Shown: positions 41,830-53,825 of the stretch, in pieces
Numbering within the stretch: position 1 is the stretch's first letter
Layout of the letters: each line of letters opens with the position of its first letter
NCBI GenBank assembly: GCA_028023455.1
Contig: JAQFVV010006238.1
Span: forward strand, 6,456,572-6,520,571
Origin: Epiperipatus broadwayi
Taxonomy: Eukaryota; Onychophora; Udeonychophora; Euonychophora; Peripatidae
Direction: 5' to 3'
DNA: 64,000 nt
Notes under the pieces: model-generated
Database searches by the model: none
What the model was told of the DNA's origin: nothing
What the model saw: only the letters and a program-made list of their open reading frames with translations
Position numbers and translations under genes: made by a program

Positions 41830-43115
41830 ATATATGATATTCACTAGGTGCAAAACAAATATGTATGAATAAGTTATCATGTATACTCTGCAAAATGGAT
41901 GTATTCTAAAGTGACAGGGATCTAATTTTTATTCTTAAAATTCTATTCAGATTTAACTATCAATCAAAGTTAAATTATTATTGCAGTAGATGCTACTGAA
42001 GCTATAATCGTACTTAGTAGTAGTAACATAAGCTATTTTCTGACCAGTTTCATAATTTTTATATACATTAGTCCAATATTAGGCACTATTATTTACTTTG
42101 TTTTAAACAGAAACATTTATACAGAAAAGACATAAATTACATAAATACCATGATAAATGTATATGTGAATTTTTCATTTACAAACATATGTTAATTTATG
42201 CACAACCGACACATATTCAAATTTATGCATATAAATGATATATTGTTCTGTTTGGTATTCAATTAAGCTTTTACAATAACATATATCACCACAATATGTT
42301 AATATTAAAAATTAATGCATAAGCGTTGCATTTTTAATTTTTTACATTCAAGTTATGTAGTATACAATATATAAAGTATTTTTTACAATTTTGTTTTTAC
42401 AATTTTGTTTTGATTTATAAATAGTAGAATTATTGGAAAATTATTTTATAAATAACTAGGAGCAGATATTATAAAATCTAAATGAAATAGTAAGCAAATC
42501 AATTTTATTATTATTTTTTCTTTTTTGTTTCCAATTATTAATATAAAACTGATTCAATTTATTTTCACATTTTGTGATATTAATAAGTTGAAATCAAATT
42601 TAACCAATTATCAGACAATTGACAAAAAAAAATTTTCCTCTCAGAAAAGCTCATTTTCTTTGAAAAAGGTAATATTTATGAATAATATAAAACTGTTGGT
42701 CAATTTATTTTAATTAATTAAGTAGATTAAATATTATATAAGGTCATATTATTGAATTATCACTTTGACGAATAACAAAGGCCAAATTTTCAAAAGAGTA
42801 GTTACCATATTTATGTTTAAGGAGATAGTAAAATAAAAAAAAAAATTTAATTAAAACTAGTTGTCTACAATTTCTGAACAACCTATCGATATGTAAGTAA
42901 GGTGATAAAATGAAATAATAATTTAACTAAGATCTGGAAACTACATAGCAATTCTTAAGGTGAGACAACAAAGCAGAATTATTTAAGATTGGTCGATTAC
43001 AATGTATGCATACTCAACTTATTTAAAATAATTTGAAATTTATTTACTTTAATTCAAATTATCATAAAAACATGTGCATATTATTTCACTGGTATTTAAA
43101 TAAGTTTTCTAAAAG
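41830..43115. other. AT-rich sequence, nothing recognised
   Basis: No recognised feature; the frame at 42525-42713 is low-complexity. Confidence 0.45.
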
Positions 43116-43117
43116 TG

Positions 43118-43232
43118 TTAGCTTTTTTTTTTTTTATGTGTGAAAGCATCAGCCGGGAAGCAAACCCGCAAACCCGGGATAACTGCTTGTAAGGCAGCTG
43201 TGCTGACCACTCGACCACCAACGCTTGGCAGC
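43118..43232 (-). mobile_element. tRNA-derived SINE (same family as 16464-16605)
   Basis: Minus strand: AGCGTTGGTGGTCGAGTGG, TCAGCACAGCTGCCTTACAA, GTTATCCCGGGTTTGCGGGT, TTGCTTCCCGGCTGATGC and an A run. The A box TGGTCGAGTGG and the B-box region are clear. Imprecise T-rich flanks (AGCTTTTTT and AGCTTCTTTTT) may be the target-site duplication. Confidence 0.75.
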
Positions 43233-44160
43233 TTCTTTTTTTTTTAAGTGTTGAAAAATGCATTTTGGCAAATTTTTATGTAAATTATTTTAACTCATAT
43301 CCCCTCAATTTCATAATCAATAATGAGAAAAATAAACAATAGATATTCATGGATTGTGGATGCTAAATATTTTAAATTAAATTTTGAGTTTATGTATATA
43401 TTAAAACTTAAATTTTCATTGGTGCTGAAAATATGTAATAATTAAAAACGATATTAAATCATTGTGCATGCTTATGATAGTTTTTTAATTTCCAACTCTT
43501 GCCTACTGATGAAACAAATGAAACTGTATATTATTATGGTAATGGATTGTTGACCATTTTTATTATACCTATTGAAGACAGGGTTTGATACACATGTTGT
43601 AGAGAGATTGACAGATTTCTTTAACTATAAGTATATGTTCAAAAAATATTACAAGAAACCATAAAAATGACTGCCATTAATTATATAGTAGGATTGAAAT
43701 ATTTTCTTCATTAAAGCTTTAATAAAATATTTTGTAATTATTTTTCAAAGAAAAAAACAATATTATCATCATCATCATGAAGTAAAAAGTTAAACAACTA
43801 TGTTTGTGTGTGTCCATATATATATATGTGCATACATAATTATATATATAATACTAAATATTGAATTAAATATTTCCATGGATTATTACTATAATGAAGA
43901 ATAGAAATGAGGAGATTGTATCTATATAAACAGAGATAAACTTTAACCTTTGATGGTGCCAAGAAATGATCAATTACTACTAATTGATGATCCATGAGGC
44001 TAAATCAGTTTACTCATTTATCTATAATTTCTCACTTGAGGGGGTTTTTTGTTGTAAAGTACTATATATAGATAGATAGTGTACCAGTAATATTTGTACA
44101 TCCATGATATTATTGCATATAAAAAATATGGTGGAAAATAAATAGACACCATTGAACATC
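43233..44160. other. AT-rich sequence, nothing recognised
   Basis: Contains a (TCA)4 patch at 43766-43779 and a TA run near 43820. No recognised gene. Confidence 0.4.
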
Positions 44161-44164
44161 ATTG

Positions 44165-44382
44165 AAAGAATTAAGAAGTGAAAATGAAGAGACTAAACCT
44201 GGCACTAGAACAGGGATTGTAAAAGTCTTAAAACAAATCATATGTATCATGTATAACATATATCGATGAGAAAAAGTTTTCCAGAGTGATGTGGAGAAAA
44301 AAATCTTTGGATGGGAAATTTGAATTAAAATTAAAGACTATCTTGTAGTAGACTGGTGTTGAAAATGATGATGATAATAAGC
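44165..44382 (+). mobile_element. RTE-type LINE, very old 3' end
   Basis: Plus strand with GTGATGTGGAGAAAAAAATC, TTTGAATTAAAATTAAAGAC, GTAGTAGACTGGTGTTGA and an ATGATGATGATAATAA tail. The order follows the RTE 3' end; no frame can be read. Confidence 0.45.
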
Positions 44383-44629
44383 ACATGATATACTCATTTT
44401 TATAATACTTATTTTTAATTAATTATTGCTTATTTATATATATATTTGGTAGGAAAAAATGATATTCTTTTAGATGATTATTGATAATTTTATGGATTTA
44501 CTAAGAACCATTTTTGATACTTTGTATTAATGAATACAGCATGTAAGCCAAAAGTGACTTTACAATAATATTACTTTTTAATTGTTTTTATTTAACTTAG
44601 AAATTCAGTTTGTTTTTTTGTATTAAACC

Positions 44630-44945
44630 ACTAAACATCACAGGATCACCATTCTTTATGCTTACACAATCTGTTTATACTGAGGCAAAACTCTCCATAT
44701 AGTAGTGCCACTCAGTGCAAGCCAGAGTAATCAGTAGATGCTGGAAGAGTTTGTGCATAAAATCCCTATTTAGTGCCTATTCAGATCAATGACTCCTCAC
44801 TGATGAAAGCCACAAGCTAGAAACTAGAGTGGAGATATTGAATGAGTAGACACTAGAGAGGGATTTTATACACAAGCCTTCCTGTATCCATTGATTACTA
44901 TGACTTGCATTGAGTGATGTTACTATATATAGTTTGCATTTGTGT
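44630..44945 (+). mobile_element. Family A foldback with hammerhead at the tip
   Basis: A terminal block (AAACATCACAGGATCACC, CTTTATGCTTACACA) precedes a long inverted repeat, 44682-44785 against 44835-44940 (GGCAAAACTCTCCATA; TAGTGCCACTCAGTGCAAGC; GTGCATAAAATCCCTAT). The hammerhead lies exactly between the arms, so its stem I can extend into the arm helix. No coding sequence. Confidence 0.65.
44795..44834 (+). ncRNA. Hammerhead ribozyme, family A, cleavage site lost
   Basis: CCTCA (44795-44799), CTGATGA (44800-44806), AGC..GCT stem II, GAAA (44820-44823), then CTAGAG in place of CTAGTC, TGGAG. The NUH triplet is destroyed while the rest of the core is intact. Confidence 0.6.
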
Positions 44946-45700
44946 TTGTCATTATCAAATCTTATAACTGCTTTTTAACATACTTTTATCAAATGGATTA
45001 CCTCAAATTTGGTATACATGTTAATCATCATGGACTAAGCAATGTGAAACTGAAATATTTTAGAGTTGTACAGAAAGTTAGCCATCTGACAGTCCTGGTG
45101 AGCTGAATTTCAAACATGATATCAGTTCAGTAAGTTTTCAATAGATGACAGTATTTTTTTTTTTTTTTTTAAAAATGCTTCCATCAAATATTCACTAAAA
45201 AACATTTATAGTTAATTAAAATAGATAGAAAAATGAATCAATTAAAACTTGCTTTTTTAAAAATGTTGCCTTCATAAGCAATATAATTGTTAACAATTTT
45301 TAATGTGGTGAATTCTATTTCAAAAACTATAAGTACAGTCATATTATTGATCTTTTTAACTTGTAAATTTGAATATGAACAGTTACAAAAAAAGTCTGTC
45401 ACTAAATATACAATAACTAAAAAGGTTATGATTATTTATTAAGCTCATAGGAGATATGTAAATATTTTTTAGAGAAAGGCTTTAACTTTTATCATAAGCG
45501 CCTTGAACATTTATTATAGACAAACGATATATATATATTTTTACTATAGTGGTATCTCTCAAACGTCGACACAAGGTAGAAACTTTATAAAGAAATGGAT
45601 ATCTTATCTTTAATCTAAATTCCCACTTATATAGGCCGATCTGAGTGTGAAGCTTTTGGTCTCTTCACTTTTTAAGTTCAAGGCATATATGATAACGGTT
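44946..45700. other. AT-rich sequence, nothing recognised
   Basis: A T run at 45153-45170; no recognised gene. Confidence 0.4.
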
Positions 45701-45710
45701 AAAGCGTCTT

Positions 45711-45822
45711 GCGTTGTTAGCCGAGAGGTATCGCAGCTGCCATGCAAGCAAGTAGTTGGTTGCAGATGGGTGTGGGTTCGCGTCCCGGCAGATGCTATGA
45801 CATATGGAAAAAAAAAAAAGTA
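45711..45822 (+). mobile_element. tRNA-derived SINE (same family as 16464-16605)
   Basis: GCGTTGTTAGCCGAGAGGTA with A box TAGCCGAGAGG, CGCAGCTGCCATGCAAGCAA, the B-box region GTGGGTTCGCGTCCCGGC, GATGCTATGACATATGG and a 12-A tail. The clean tail marks it as comparatively young. Confidence 0.8.
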
Positions 45823-47040
45823 ATAACTAAAAAATTAAAAAATAGTATATATAAAAAATATTTTATTAAAAATGTTTTTATTTAATTTGAAAATAAATAC
45901 ACTAAATATCAAAAAAAAATATTTTTTTTTAGACTAATAGTTGATAATAAAAACGAGGTGGGGGGGGGGGATCCACAAATTAATTGCTTCCATCACAAAA
46001 AGAGTTATTTATAAAATATTTATATATATTATTTCTTAAAATTCTTTTTAATTTCGTTATTTACACTAACGGATTTTAAGCTTCCTTTTGTGTGTTCATA
46101 AATGTTTAATTACTATTACTTTATAATTTCTCTATAAAACATTTTTGACACATAAATTGGAAAAAAAATTGTTAATTCAAGTTCAAATTTATTCTGATTT
46201 AAGTCAAGTGATTTCATAATCTTGTAAATGATTAAAGATAAAGTTTATGCGATTAAGTTAAGAAATCTTCAATAAGTGAATAGAGTTGATAATTAATTAC
46301 ATTAAAAAGAAAAAGGGCTTACTCTCTAACTAAGAGATATCAACTCTATCTAAGAGATGTAGATATTTTAAACATAGATATGATATTATTCATTAATGCA
46401 CATTTTATTTAGTTAAAATTTAAATATGTTAATAAAACAAAAATATTATGGTAAAGAAATTTTAGATTCAACAACTTATTCGTAACATTATAAACAATAC
46501 TATTAAACTAATATCAAAAGTTTGTGAATAAAGTTTAAAATCTTTGCTTTTTTTTTTTTTAAATGCTCATATCATTATATTCAATTTTTTGGCAATATAT
46601 TTTATCTTGACATTATAAAACTAAAATTATTGTAAAAAAATTGTTTTAAAGTAATTTCATAAAAATATAACAAACTAATTACTCTCTTTTTCATATTATC
46701 AGTATTAACAATAAAACAGAATTTAAAATGAGTCCTTAATTATTAACTAAAAGTCTGGACAAGGAATTAAATAAGCAGTATACATTTTAAAGCACAATTC
46801 TGTTTTAACCCATATTCATATCTAATTATAGTTACTATTTAATTTTGCATTGTAGTTGAATATTCTAATTCACATAAATTAAAAATTATAGCACTCCGGA
46901 TTATGTGTTTAATTAAAATAAGTTACTGTAATTAATCTACAAATTTCGTGTAATTACTTATTTAGATAAACACATTATTGCTTATTATTAATCATTTATC
47001 AGATTAAAAATTATAACATTTTTAGTTCAGATATACACTT
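45823..47040. other. AT-rich sequence, nothing recognised
   Basis: Includes an 11-G run at 45960-45970 and T/A runs. No recognised gene. Confidence 0.4.
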
Positions 47041-47049
47041 TTAATTAAA

Positions 47050-47140
47050 GATTAAGATGGTGAAAACATGACAAGTGTGACCAAGACAACTGATGAGTGA
47101 TGTACTCAGCCAGAAATGTATATTGAGAGCCGTTTGTTTT
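47050..47140 (+). mobile_element. Family C fragment
   Basis: ACAACTGATGAGTGATGTAC, then CAGAAATGTATATTGAGAG: a family C hammerhead region with CTGATGA and GAAA kept but stem II distorted. Flanks are not clearly family C. Confidence 0.4.
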
Positions 47141-47199
47141 ATTCATGTATTTGAAATGTGGTGAAATAGAAGGTTTAAGCATATTTAATAAAATGACGT

Positions 47200-47356
47200 T
47201 AGAATCTAGTGTCTGAAACTACCATAGCGCCTCACTGGGGAGTGCCATAGCATGAAACCATTGGTCTGAGATTGAGGTGTGGTTTCTACATAGAGATTTT
47301 TAAATGCTTTCTCTTGATGGCATTTATCAATAAAGCTTGTTAGAGCAAATAGCATA
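47200..47356 (+). mobile_element. Family A' hammerhead repeat, left end missing
   Basis: Matches the right part of 48908-49094: ATCTAGTGTCTGAAA, the ribozyme, GATTTTTAAATGCTTTCT and the right terminal TGGCATTTATCAATAAAGC. The left inverted arm is absent. Confidence 0.6.
47231..47270 (+). ncRNA. Hammerhead ribozyme, family A', core mutated
   Basis: CTCA (47231-47234) pairs with TGAG (47267-47270); the core reads CTGGGGA, so invariant A6 is G. Stem II GTGC/GCAT with loop CATA, GAAA (47254-47257), stem III ACC/GGT with loop ATT, triplet GTC ending 47266. All helices are intact; only A6 is wrong. Confidence 0.65.
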
Positions 47357-47944
47357 GCTCATTAAAGTTAGAATAATTTTGCATTCAATGAATTCATATA
47401 AGCATTTATGTTATCTTCTTATATAATATCATATTACAATATTTTTTATTATTTTAAAGCAATATATAAATATATTTAAAACAAAGACTATCTAAACATT
47501 ACATTATATGTATTCAAATGTTTTTTATATATATAAATTAATCTATAATATATATAAATTTTAAATAAAAATAGATCGTATTTTACTTCTTTAAATTTTT
47601 TGACATCTAAAATATTTTTAAAAGTTTATATTTTCGTCTGAAAAATAAAAAAAAAAGATTTAATTCTTTCTGCTTTCTATTTTATTTATGGCGCGATCTT
47701 TTATTAAATATATATATTTATTAAAGCAAATTTGGAAATAATTATAATAGATGGACTCATCATAAATAAAAATGTGACAATTTATGCAATTGTTATAAAA
47801 TCTGCGTTTCAACATTATATGAAGATATGTGAACTAGCCCATATTTTGAATATTCATCGTATATATATATTTAAGTCTAGAACTTAAAAATGGAACAAAG
47901 ATTTAAAGATTACATTTATGAATATAAATATCTTAAGTGTAAAA

Positions 47945-48150
47945 ACAGAGACTAAACTCTCCACATAGTAGCACCACTCAGTGTAGGCCAGAGTAATCAA
48001 TTGATGCAAGGTTTGTGCATAAAATCCCTATCTAATGCCTACTCATCCAATATCCATGGCTTGCACTGAGTGGCGCTACTATATGGAGGGTTTGGCTTCC
48101 ATGTGAACAGCTTGTGTAAGCATATAGAATGATGATCATGTGATATTTTA
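47945..48150. mobile_element. Family A foldback, ribozyme deleted
   Basis: AAACTCTCCACATAGTAGCA and CCACTCAGTGTAGGCCAGAG face an inverted CTTGCACTGAGTGGCGCTAC and ATATGGAGGGTTTGGC, with GTGCATAAAATCCCTATC and ACTCATCCAATATCC between. The sequence jumps from the left arm to the distal right arm, removing the hammerhead. Confidence 0.65.
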
Positions 48151-48234
48151 AATGTATTATCAACATGGTACAGAAAAAAGATTTCTGCAATCCATAGTTT
48201 TTTTTCTTTATACAGTCCAGAAAACGTATTTATT

Positions 48235-48305
48235 TGATGCTCTCACCTTGCATAGTTTCTTATTATTTCTTGGAATCCAGTTTAAACATTAGTTGACCAT
48301 ATGTA
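48235..48305 (-). mobile_element. RTE-type LINE fragment
   Basis: TATTTCTTGGAATCCAGTTT and TTAGTTGACCATATG match the LINE block at 19935-19980 (CTCTTGAAATCCAGTTTAAG). Too short to read. Confidence 0.45.
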
Positions 48306-48309
48306 TCAA

Positions 48310-48905
48310 TATGCACTCACATATGCAGTATGTCAAATAGTACCATACCTAATAATATGCAATAATTGGAATAATAAACTTTACATATACTAGTTATATC
48401 AATGCAATACCCACAGATCTTAAAGTTACAAATGAAAATTTTATTTTTCATTTGTAAAGCAGATTTTCTATGCATTGATACAACTATCACTTGGAACATT
48501 AGCATTCAGGTTATTGTATCTACATATTATTAAAATCCAAATGTCAGTAAAGTCAAACCTCCTGCAAGTTTTAAAACATAGTGATAGTATTAATTTCAAA
48601 AATATTAATTTTTTTAGCAATATCTGGATCCATAAAGTTGGCCACCTGATTTTAAGAATGATTTTAGTGTTCCAATTTTTAAAAATACAAGGAATAGGAA
48701 AATGTGAAATAATTATCATATTATTAATATTCACTACAGCAAATACACATTCAATGATTTTGCCAAATGCTTTGCTTCCAGTCATAAATGAATGGTTATT
48801 AGATAGTACTTTTGCAAAATTAAAAAGTATTATAGACATGGGAAAAAAAAAAACATTTATCACATGACCCAATTTTTTAAGCTTGTAAATAAAAATAATG
48901 AGCCT
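48310..48905. other. AT-rich sequence with overlapping open frames, no gene supported
   Basis: Overlapping frames on both strands (48468-48944 minus, 48475-48867 plus) are open for 130-158 codons. Neither has a recognised motif, and the minus frame runs into the family A' terminal repeat. I read this as chance. A diverged fragment of an unknown gene cannot be excluded. Confidence 0.35.
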
Positions 48906-48907
48906 GG

Positions 48908-49094
48908 TAATTACTCTAACAAGCTTTATTGATAAATGCCACAAAAGATCTAGTGTTTGAAATTACTCTAGTGCCTCACTGAGAAGTGCCAAAGCATGAA
49001 ACCAGTGGTCTGAGGATTGGGGATGATTTCTAGATAGAGATTTTGAAATGCTTTCTTTTGTGGCATTTATCAATAAAGCTCGTTAGAGCAATTA
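48908..49094 (+). mobile_element. Family A' hammerhead foldback, complete, 187 bp
   Basis: Terminal inverted repeats of about 40 bp, 48908-48949 and 49055-49094, are nearly identical and share CTCTAAC and AGCTTTATTGATAAATGCC followed by ACAAAAGA. The only internal content of note is a hammerhead at 48974-49015. Small size, lack of coding sequence and a central ribozyme match a retrozyme-like or ribozyme-bearing MITE-like element. Confidence 0.7.
48974..49015 (+). ncRNA. Hammerhead ribozyme, family A', one core change
   Basis: Stem I CCTCA (48974-48978) pairs perfectly with TGAGG (49011-49015). The core reads CTGAGAA (48979-48985), so G8 is A. Stem II GTGC/GCAT with loop CAAA, GAAA (48998-49001), stem III ACC/GGT with loop AGT, GTC ending 49010. 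Only the G8 change stands between this and a canonical ribozyme. Confidence 0.7.
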
Positions 49095-50090
49095 GCACTG
49101 CTCATTATTATTATAGACATGCTTGTTGTTATCAAACAAAGACAAAAAAAATGTCATAAAGAATGATTTATAAATCACTTTTATTGCTTGCGATTTTAGA
49201 CTCAATTAACTGAACTATGACATTGTTTGAAATTGGTTGGTTGTTTATCAGATTTTGTTGATATTATACAACTTCTACATGATAGAGGGGAAATATAATT
49301 ATTACAGGTGAAAATTCTGAGGCCTTGAAATGAAAACAGGTGTTAAACAAAGATTTAGTTTCAAGATTTTTCAATTTTTATCAGTGGTCTTTGGAGATGG
49401 CTTAATCAAACAGGGTTTAAGATGAGCTAAAGGTTTGAGGGTGGAATTTTATTTTGGGTCAATTAAAAGCAAAAACTATAACTTCATATTCTTAGATTCT
49501 GGATTTACAGTATGGTGTCAATTGTGCTATTTCTAGTTAATGCTTTGAACACAACATATAAAAATTTCATTGCTTAATGTTCTAAAAAAAATCCTTGGCA
49601 ATTTCTAGTTTGGATAGTCATCAACTTGAGAATATAAGTCAATTTAAATGCTTGTGGTCATTTTATAAGTAGAAATATGAATGTAGATATTAAATTGCAT
49701 TGCAGAGAAATAATTATGACTAAACTAGCTGCATGTCGATATGTTATTTTATCTAATTTATTGTAAGAAAGTAATATTTAGACAGACTTTCATTATAATA
49801 AGCATGCTCAATATATTGGTCAACTTTTAGGATACTATAGAATCCATTAATGTAAACTTACATCATTGGATTAGTAATGAAAGATAAATGTTGCAGCATT
49901 CAACAACAAAACAGGTTACAACTATATAAAAAAAAAAGAATTATTGACACTAAGTATTTTTGATACAACCAAGTATCATAATCATAACAGAATAAAAAGA
50001 GTCTGGAATTGTGATCCATACGTAATGTCGAATATGAATATCATGGGGATCAAAATGAATAAATATTGAGAAAATTTGCATGTTAATGAG
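49095..50090. other. AT-rich sequence, nothing recognised
   Basis: No recognised feature. Confidence 0.4.
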
Positions 50091-50094
50091 AAGT

Positions 50095-50365
50095 GAAGGG
50101 CTATAGATGCCATTTTTTAGAAAGCAGAGTTCTGGATTTCTTTTTATTGATGGCATCCCTGGTGATTGATAAAGCCTCCTTAATCTTTCTCTTTCTATCA
50201 TCATGCTCTGAAAGGATATCATCGGCTGGGAAAATATTAAAGCAATGGTCAGGATGGGGGTCAAGTATTTTAGAAAGAAAAGTTTTTTGAGGAAGTTAAA
50301 AGATAGCTTCACAAAATATCCTGCCCAGCATGTCCTATATATAATGTATTTGTGGTTAACAAGTT
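50095..50365 (-). pseudogene. PLE GIY-YIG endonuclease domain, frameshifted
   Basis: The minus strand reads TNTLYIGHAGQDIL (YIG strand) at about 50355-50315, and in another frame HPDHCFNIFPADDILSEHDD followed by RKRKIKEALSITRDAINKKK at about 50250-50120. The I-L-S-E-x-D-D-R-K-R-K-I-K-E-A block lines up with ERNDIKRKIKEA of the 35008-35333 relic and keeps the catalytic Glu. At least two frameshifts separate the pieces. The segment with the catalytic Arg is not readable. It is a third PLE insertion, of a different subfamily from the other two. Confidence 0.6.
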
Positions 50366-50369
50366 GGTT

Positions 50370-51460
50370 AGTATAGACATCTGAAAACTTGTCCCTAAAG
50401 TAGCTTTTTTTTCTCTTGTAACTGGAATGCCTATACTCTTTTGCAAGTGATTTATGATGACTATTGAAAGCATGTATAAATTTGAAGTGTAGCACCAATG
50501 CAAGATGCTAAAAATTCCATAGAGACAATGAAGAATAAGAGGATTATTACAATAATTGGGGGGACAATATTATTATGTTAAATATTAAAATAAAAACTTA
50601 GTTTATTTAGATAAGAAAATTTTTTACTAGTCTTCTGAATAGGTTCAGAACCATTCATGCTTCAAAAGTGAAATATCATAATTTGATTTATGTTATGGAT
50701 AAACACAATCCATGAACCACAAAATAAATAGCTATACCTTAAGTGAAAGCAATAAACCATTTCATTATTTTTTTAATAGTATAAGTTGAACTATTTAATT
50801 AGAAAATCTATGTCATGATTAAAATCTTCAGATGGTCCTATAATTAGAAATTCAGAATGGCATATGAAATTTTCAAAGATAAAATGGTTAAAGTGAAATG
50901 GGTAATTTTTCAATAATTTTTTTATATAAAAGTTACCATCTGATTAAAAACACAGCTCTGAAACAATTATCACAGAAGTTAACTACACTCCTATCCCACT
51001 GTTGACTTCAAGGGTAAAAAAGAAAAAATATAATTAACAAAAAATCTTAATTAAAACAAACAAAAAAACCTAGTAACAATAGGTATCCTAATTACCAAAA
51101 AATGATATTTTAATATACCTACTCACAGTTTGAATTTTTAGTTCATATTTCAGTTCTTATATGAAAAAAACAAAACAATTATTATGAAAATAATAGTAAA
51201 GGTAAATATGCCTATATGGACAAACAAAAAAAAAAAATTAGTGAATATGTTTTGCCAATTCCAGCACATTCATCTGAGATTGAAGAGCAATACAAAGAAT
51301 TCAATTCATACAATAAAGTATGAAAAGATATTTGTTGTAAGCAATAAGGAGAAATTAAAAGCAAAATTTAATGGCAAGAAAGCAACTGGTATCAATGATA
51401 TCAGTGAATAAATAAGAAAGCCAAAATAAATTTGGGTCAGACATTTTTATGAGATGATAA
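50370..51460. other. AT-rich sequence, nothing recognised
   Basis: No recognised gene; the plus frame at 51184-51411 is lysine-rich low complexity. Confidence 0.4.
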
Positions 51461-51464
51461 ATGA

Positions 51465-51630
51465 ACATTTAAAATGATAAACAGGAATCCAAGAGAATGT
51501 AAAAGACCTGTGAAGAAATTACATGTGAGATGGATAAATAAGTTTTCTGGTGTGGCATGGCAAAAAGCAGTTATAAATTGGAGGAATTTGATTAAATTAA
51601 GAAAACTTCATCCTGTTTTGTATAAATAAT
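51465..51630 (+). mobile_element. RTE-type LINE, old 3' end
   Basis: AACAGGAATCCAAGAGAATG, TAAAAGACCTGTGAAGAAA, ACATGTGAGATGGATAAATA and CTTCATCCTGTTTTG follow the block order of 7300-7440 (LINE C-terminal region). Degenerate. Confidence 0.55.
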
Positions 51631-52920
51631 AATTGAAAATAATTACTGATTAAAAATCCCTGATGATTTTTACGATAATGTAATGAGCAATGAAACATTT
51701 TTTTACTATTTTAACTAAAGTCATCTCTTGACAGATTTTATTTATTAATAGTAGGATTGGATTTAACTATATATTTTAAAAGATCCCCTCCCCCTCTAGA
51801 ATTCTAGGGATACCTTAAAGGTAGACGTAACATGAAATACCAAGTAAAATGACTATAGTTGGTACGCTTGTGACAGTTATTGCACTAAATTTTTTAAACC
51901 AGACAAATTTTTCTTTTGTCTTCCCCTCATTAGATAAAAATTAAACCAAAACATTTTACATCTCTGCTAGATAGTCTTCAGACATATAATACAATAATCC
52001 TAGCATGTAATAATATCACATGACTTTCTCATATACGCTGCATTGATTCTCAACTTTTAGTATATGGATCTGAAGAAATGTGAATGAATGACTATAAAAC
52101 ACACATTCAAAACAGAACTGGAATTTAGAAAACAAAATATGCAAACACAAAAATGATCAAGTCTTTAAACCAGAGTGGTCAATGTGATTGCAGACCATGT
52201 GCCAATTTCTTTATACATGAATTTAGTATGTCATATAATTTTAAGTTACTACTGAATTTTTGTATAAATTAGCAATATGTTATAGTTAAATAACATTTAA
52301 CATTTTTTCATAATATTATAATGTAATACAAAAAAGTCTAATGTTTGATTACTGTTACTTCAATAAGACTTCAGAATTCATCTTATTAATGAAAGAATTA
52401 ATATATTTTTTAAATTAGAAAGTCTTCCATCCCTTTTTTATCAATTTCATTGATGAAAATAATTTTTATTAAGAACAATACTACAATGCTTATAAGAGAA
52501 AACAAAATGAAAATAAAATCTATTACAGACTAACTCTGGATTAGTCAACTCAAGATTAGATGTCAATCTATATATTTACAGACAGAACATCACAAAAAAC
52601 CCACTGTTATTTGAAATTTTCTTATAAACAATTTTTTTTTCCTGAGAACTAAATAAAAAAGATTTTTAATTACTGTATTATTTTACAAAATCTAAGCTTA
52701 CTTCTTTTATTTTAGAATTAGAAGTCAAGGTGCCAAATTTAGTCCCCAATACAATGCATCTGCCACATGCACCATCTGTGTTCTAACCAGTTGAGGTGCC
52801 AAGTTCTAATTTTTAACTAAGCCAACTAAATATCAGCATATTAATTCATGAAATATCCTATTTATCAAAACACATACCATTCTCATTGTCTTAAATTCAA
52901 ATCTAAGCGAAGCTTGGATT
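51631..52920. other. AT-rich sequence, nothing recognised
   Basis: No recognised gene. A GC-richer patch near 52730-52800 has AGTCAAGGTGCC and CAGTTGAGGTGCCAAG and could be an old SINE, but pol III boxes are not clear. Confidence 0.4.
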
Positions 52921-52924
52921 TATT

Positions 52925-53045
52925 TTTTATGCACAAGCCTTCTGGCATCCAATGATTACTCCCTGTGCCACTACTGTATGGAGAGTTTTGCCTGTTTAAT
53001 AACAGTTATGTGCTAGTATAAGAGATGCTAATCATGTGATGTTTA
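52925..53045 (+). mobile_element. Family A terminal fragment
   Basis: ATGCACAAGCCTTCTGGCAT, CCAATGATTACTC, GCCACTACTGTATGGAGAGT and TTTGCCTGTTTAATAACAG, then ATCATGTGATGTTTAG: the right end of family A without the hammerhead. Confidence 0.65.
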
Positions 53046-53825
53046 GTGATTTATTTTTTAGGTAAATGAATAAAAGTTTTAACATAAGTTGAAGATTTTT
53101 TTCAAATAGCTAATCTATAAAGTTATTCTGTCTTAGATGGAAAACAGTTGTTAATACTGTTTATCTTATAAGAATAAAGATTCTATGATAATTAATTAGT
53201 GCGAATAACATCTGATTATAACATAATACAGGCTTTTATCATTGGTGAAAAAATTGCTTACACCCATAGGAACGGACATTAGATTTATGATTTGTTATCC
53301 TTTATATTAATTAATTAAGCTATTCATAAGACTAGAGAGACTAACACTACAGAAATATTATTCATAATTAAAGCAGTTTGAAACTTTCACATGATATTTA
53401 ATGACATTAAAATTAATTACTATTAAAACAATTACAATTTTAAAATCATTATTTGTTATATATGCGTTTAGTGGTATATAAGTTTTTTTGTTTTGTTTTA
53501 AATTAATGTAGCTTTGAACATATAACAATTAAGATTTATTACCCAATCATAAAACCCTACTGGCGAGAATTTTATGACTCACATCCGTATATAACTGAAA
53601 ACTTAACTACAAATATGATTTAATAAGAAATATACTTCAATTTGTGTGCGTACATGCTAAATTATCTGCCTAAAGGCTAGCACGACAATTTTAAAAATAT
53701 GGATATATAGTATATTAATAATTCATAATCATTATTTTGTGACTGAATAGGTTGCAGATGTCTATATGTTAGAGTAGAACATGTACGCATTATTAAATTG
53801 ATCAATTGTCCTATTGGTATACAAG
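53046..53825. other. AT-rich sequence, nothing recognised
   Basis: No recognised feature. Confidence 0.4.

Noticed and set aside
43507-43530. CTGATGA followed by GAAAC as another hammerhead
   Set aside because: Only seven bases lie between the two strands, so no stem II can form; stem I and a cleavage strand are also absent.
48468-48944. 158-codon minus-strand open frame
   Set aside because: No motif, biased to I/L/F/K/N as expected from AT-rich DNA, overlapped by another open frame on the opposite strand, and it runs into the family A' terminal repeat.
49950-50498. 182-codon minus-strand open frame as a real gene
   Set aside because: PLE endonuclease signal is in the other two frames, so this frame is a shadow of a frameshifted pseudogene.
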